Under the pieces are notes generated by a model, which did not search any database, had not been told where the DNA came from, and saw only the letters and a list, made by a program, of their open reading frames with translations. Positions 4,699 to 5,337 of a stretch of DNA of 5,337 nt are shown piece by piece (position 1 is the first letter of the stretch; every line of letters begins with the position of its first letter). The stretch comes from Methanobacteriota archaeon (lineage in GTDB: Archaea > Hydrothermarchaeota > Hydrothermarchaeia > Hydrothermarchaeales > JAADFM01): positions 1-5,337 of the forward strand of contig JAADFM010000137.1 in NCBI GenBank assembly GCA_013152845.1, given 5' to 3'. Both the position numbers and the translations under genes were made by a program.

Positions 4699-5049
4699 TC
4701 AATCCCCAAGGACCTCTATCTCGAGCCTCCTGCTCTCCACCGGGAAGAGGCGCAGCAGGCCGTCCTTTTTCAGGTTCATGAACTCGGCGATTTCCTTGGG
4801 GATGCGGATCACCAGGGAATTCCCGGATTTGGAGACCTTCACGTTTCTTTCCAGCCCAAATATCCTTTTTGCCTTGACCTCCTCCTCTATCTCCTTCATG
4901 GTTTCCTGGGACAGATACTCGGACCCGCAGGAGGTGCAGATTTCACATTCCCTAAGCCCGAAATCTATACCGAAGAACTCCACCGCACACTGGGATTTTT
5001 TCAACGTCCCGCCGCAGGTGCAGGGGTAGGGCATGACTTCCTCTTCCAT
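4699..5049 (-). CDS. Zinc-ribbon/AbrB-fold protein, MqsA-like antitoxin candidate
   Basis: The 116-aa protein has two parts. The N-terminal half is a YgiT/MqsA-type zinc ribbon with CTCGG (Cys10, Cys12) and CEICTSCG (Cys35, Cys38, Cys41), in which two pairs probably bind zinc. A charged helix (about 50-66) leads to a C-terminal SpoVT/AbrB-like swapped-hairpin DNA-binding domain (about 69-115) with VKVSKSGNSLVIRIPKEIAEF. AbrB-type domains usually bind operators as dimers and are common in antitoxins, so this is likely the antitoxin and autorepressor of the upstream DUF4258 gene. The start at 5049 is favoured because GGTGAT, overlapping the toxin stop codon, lies 4 nt before it; only 5 nt separate the genes. 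A second in-frame ATG (5034) would drop five residues. E. coli MqsA instead has a helix-turn-helix C-terminus, so the fusion here is a different arrangement. Confidence 0.8.
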   Translation of the reverse strand: MEEEVMPYPCTCGGTLKKSQCAVEFFGIDFGLRECEICTSCGSEYLSQETMKEIEEEVKAKRIFGLERNVKVSKSGNSLVIRIPKEIAEFMNLKKDGLLRLFPVESRRLEIEVLGD

Positions 5050-5054
5050 TTACA

Positions 5055-5288
5055 TCACCATAGTTTCACCGTAATGGGATAGATTTTCCTAATCTTTTTG
5101 GCCCTCCTTTCATCATAAACCACGCTGTAATGCCTGTGAAAAGCCTCCATCAGCTTGGTTTCCTTCTGTTTCACTTTCTTTCCCTTCAAGAGGGCCTCCT
5201 TGACCTCATGCACCGATATCCCCCGGAGCCACATCCGTTCAAGACAGTGCTTGCAGCGCTTGTGGTCCCAGTTGATTTTCAATGTCAT
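5055..5288 (-). CDS. DUF4258-type small protein, putative toxin
   Basis: The 77-aa basic protein carries the DUF4258 signature: KHCLERMWLRGISVHEVKEALLKGK near the N-terminus (the H-x-x-E-R-M...RGIS..EV pattern) and HYSVVYDERR followed by IRKIYPITVKLW, a strand-rich end. Families of this type resemble RelE/MqsR-like toxins and often sit beside YgiT-type zinc-finger genes, as here, but a toxic activity is inferred from context and not from recognised catalytic residues. Toxin-first gene order matches mqsRA. ATG 5288 has no ribosome binding site, and the box A is centred only about 26 nt upstream, so the transcript is probably leaderless. It forms a two-gene operon with the downstream AbrB-type gene. 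Confidence 0.75.
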   Translation of the reverse strand: MTLKINWDHKRCKHCLERMWLRGISVHEVKEALLKGKKVKQKETKLMEAFHRHYSVVYDERRAKKIRKIYPITVKLW

Positions 5289-5305
5289 GTTACATGTATT
5301 ATTTG

Positions 5306-5323
5306 TAATATTTTATAATATTA
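5306..5323 (-). promoter_or_regulatory. Promoter with overlapping inverted repeat of toxin-antitoxin operon
   Basis: TAATATT (5306-5312) and AATATTA (5317-5323) form a perfect 7-bp inverted repeat with a TTAT spacer, and contain the minus-strand TATA element TTATAAAAT. The centre lies about 26 nt before ATG 5288, the box A distance for a start at the ATG itself. A dimeric AbrB-type antitoxin bound here would block TBP. A second small palindrome, TACATGTA (5291-5298), lies between box A and the start codon. Confidence 0.6.
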
Positions 5324-5337
5324 ACGTCATCATGGTC

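Overview
The window looks archaeal, most likely euryarchaeal and anaerobic. It carries the 3' end of an archaeal family B DNA polymerase with a C-terminal PCNA-binding peptide. It also has a tRNA gene without an encoded CCA, AT-rich box A (TATA-like) elements at the expected distance from tRNA and protein gene starts, a strong GGAGGTGA ribosome binding site, and a short class III-type hybrid cluster protein. The G+C content is high in the core genes (40 of 60 bases at 121-180) but drops sharply in one inserted gene (20 of 60 at 661-720). I cannot name the genus; a methanogen or a Thermoplasmatota-type lineage are both possible.

Layout. Positions 1-383 (+) hold the end of polB. Its stop codon overlaps the start of an AT-rich isochorismatase-family cysteine hydrolase gene (383-934, +). 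After that gene comes an exact second copy of the last 82 bp of polB (987-1068, versus 300-381), so the hydrolase gene sits between two copies of the polymerase 3' end. Positions 1071-1497 form a gene-poor stretch with a doubtful small membrane-protein ORF, a three-copy repeat family and a GC-rich hairpin cluster. A tRNA-Ala(CGC) gene lies at 1498-1571 (-). Next are two minus-strand genes with a 17-nt overlap: a PAS-domain protein (2730-3143) and a cytoplasmic PAS-histidine kinase (1619-2746). Together they look like a split or frameshifted PAS-PAS-kinase. A 179-bp divergent intergenic region with box A elements, a short direct repeat and a 12-bp palindrome separates them from hcp (3323-4620, +). 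hcp is complete apart from one apparent single-base deletion near 3536. A hairpin plus T-run terminator follows it. The right end holds a minus-strand toxin-antitoxin-like pair: a DUF4258-type protein (5055-5288) and a zinc-ribbon/AbrB-fold protein (4699-5049).

How it fits together. The main anomaly is the polB insertion. The low-GC hydrolase gene seems to have arrived by a recombination event that duplicated the polymerase 3' end and so kept its PCNA-interacting tail intact, as in integration events that rebuild the target gene. The kinase has a Cys/His-rich PAS domain and is divergent from a redox/nitrosative-stress Fe-S enzyme, which suggests, without proving, a redox- or nitrogen-oxide-sensing role. 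The toxin-antitoxin pair is toxin-first, with an inverted repeat over its promoter and probably a leaderless transcript.
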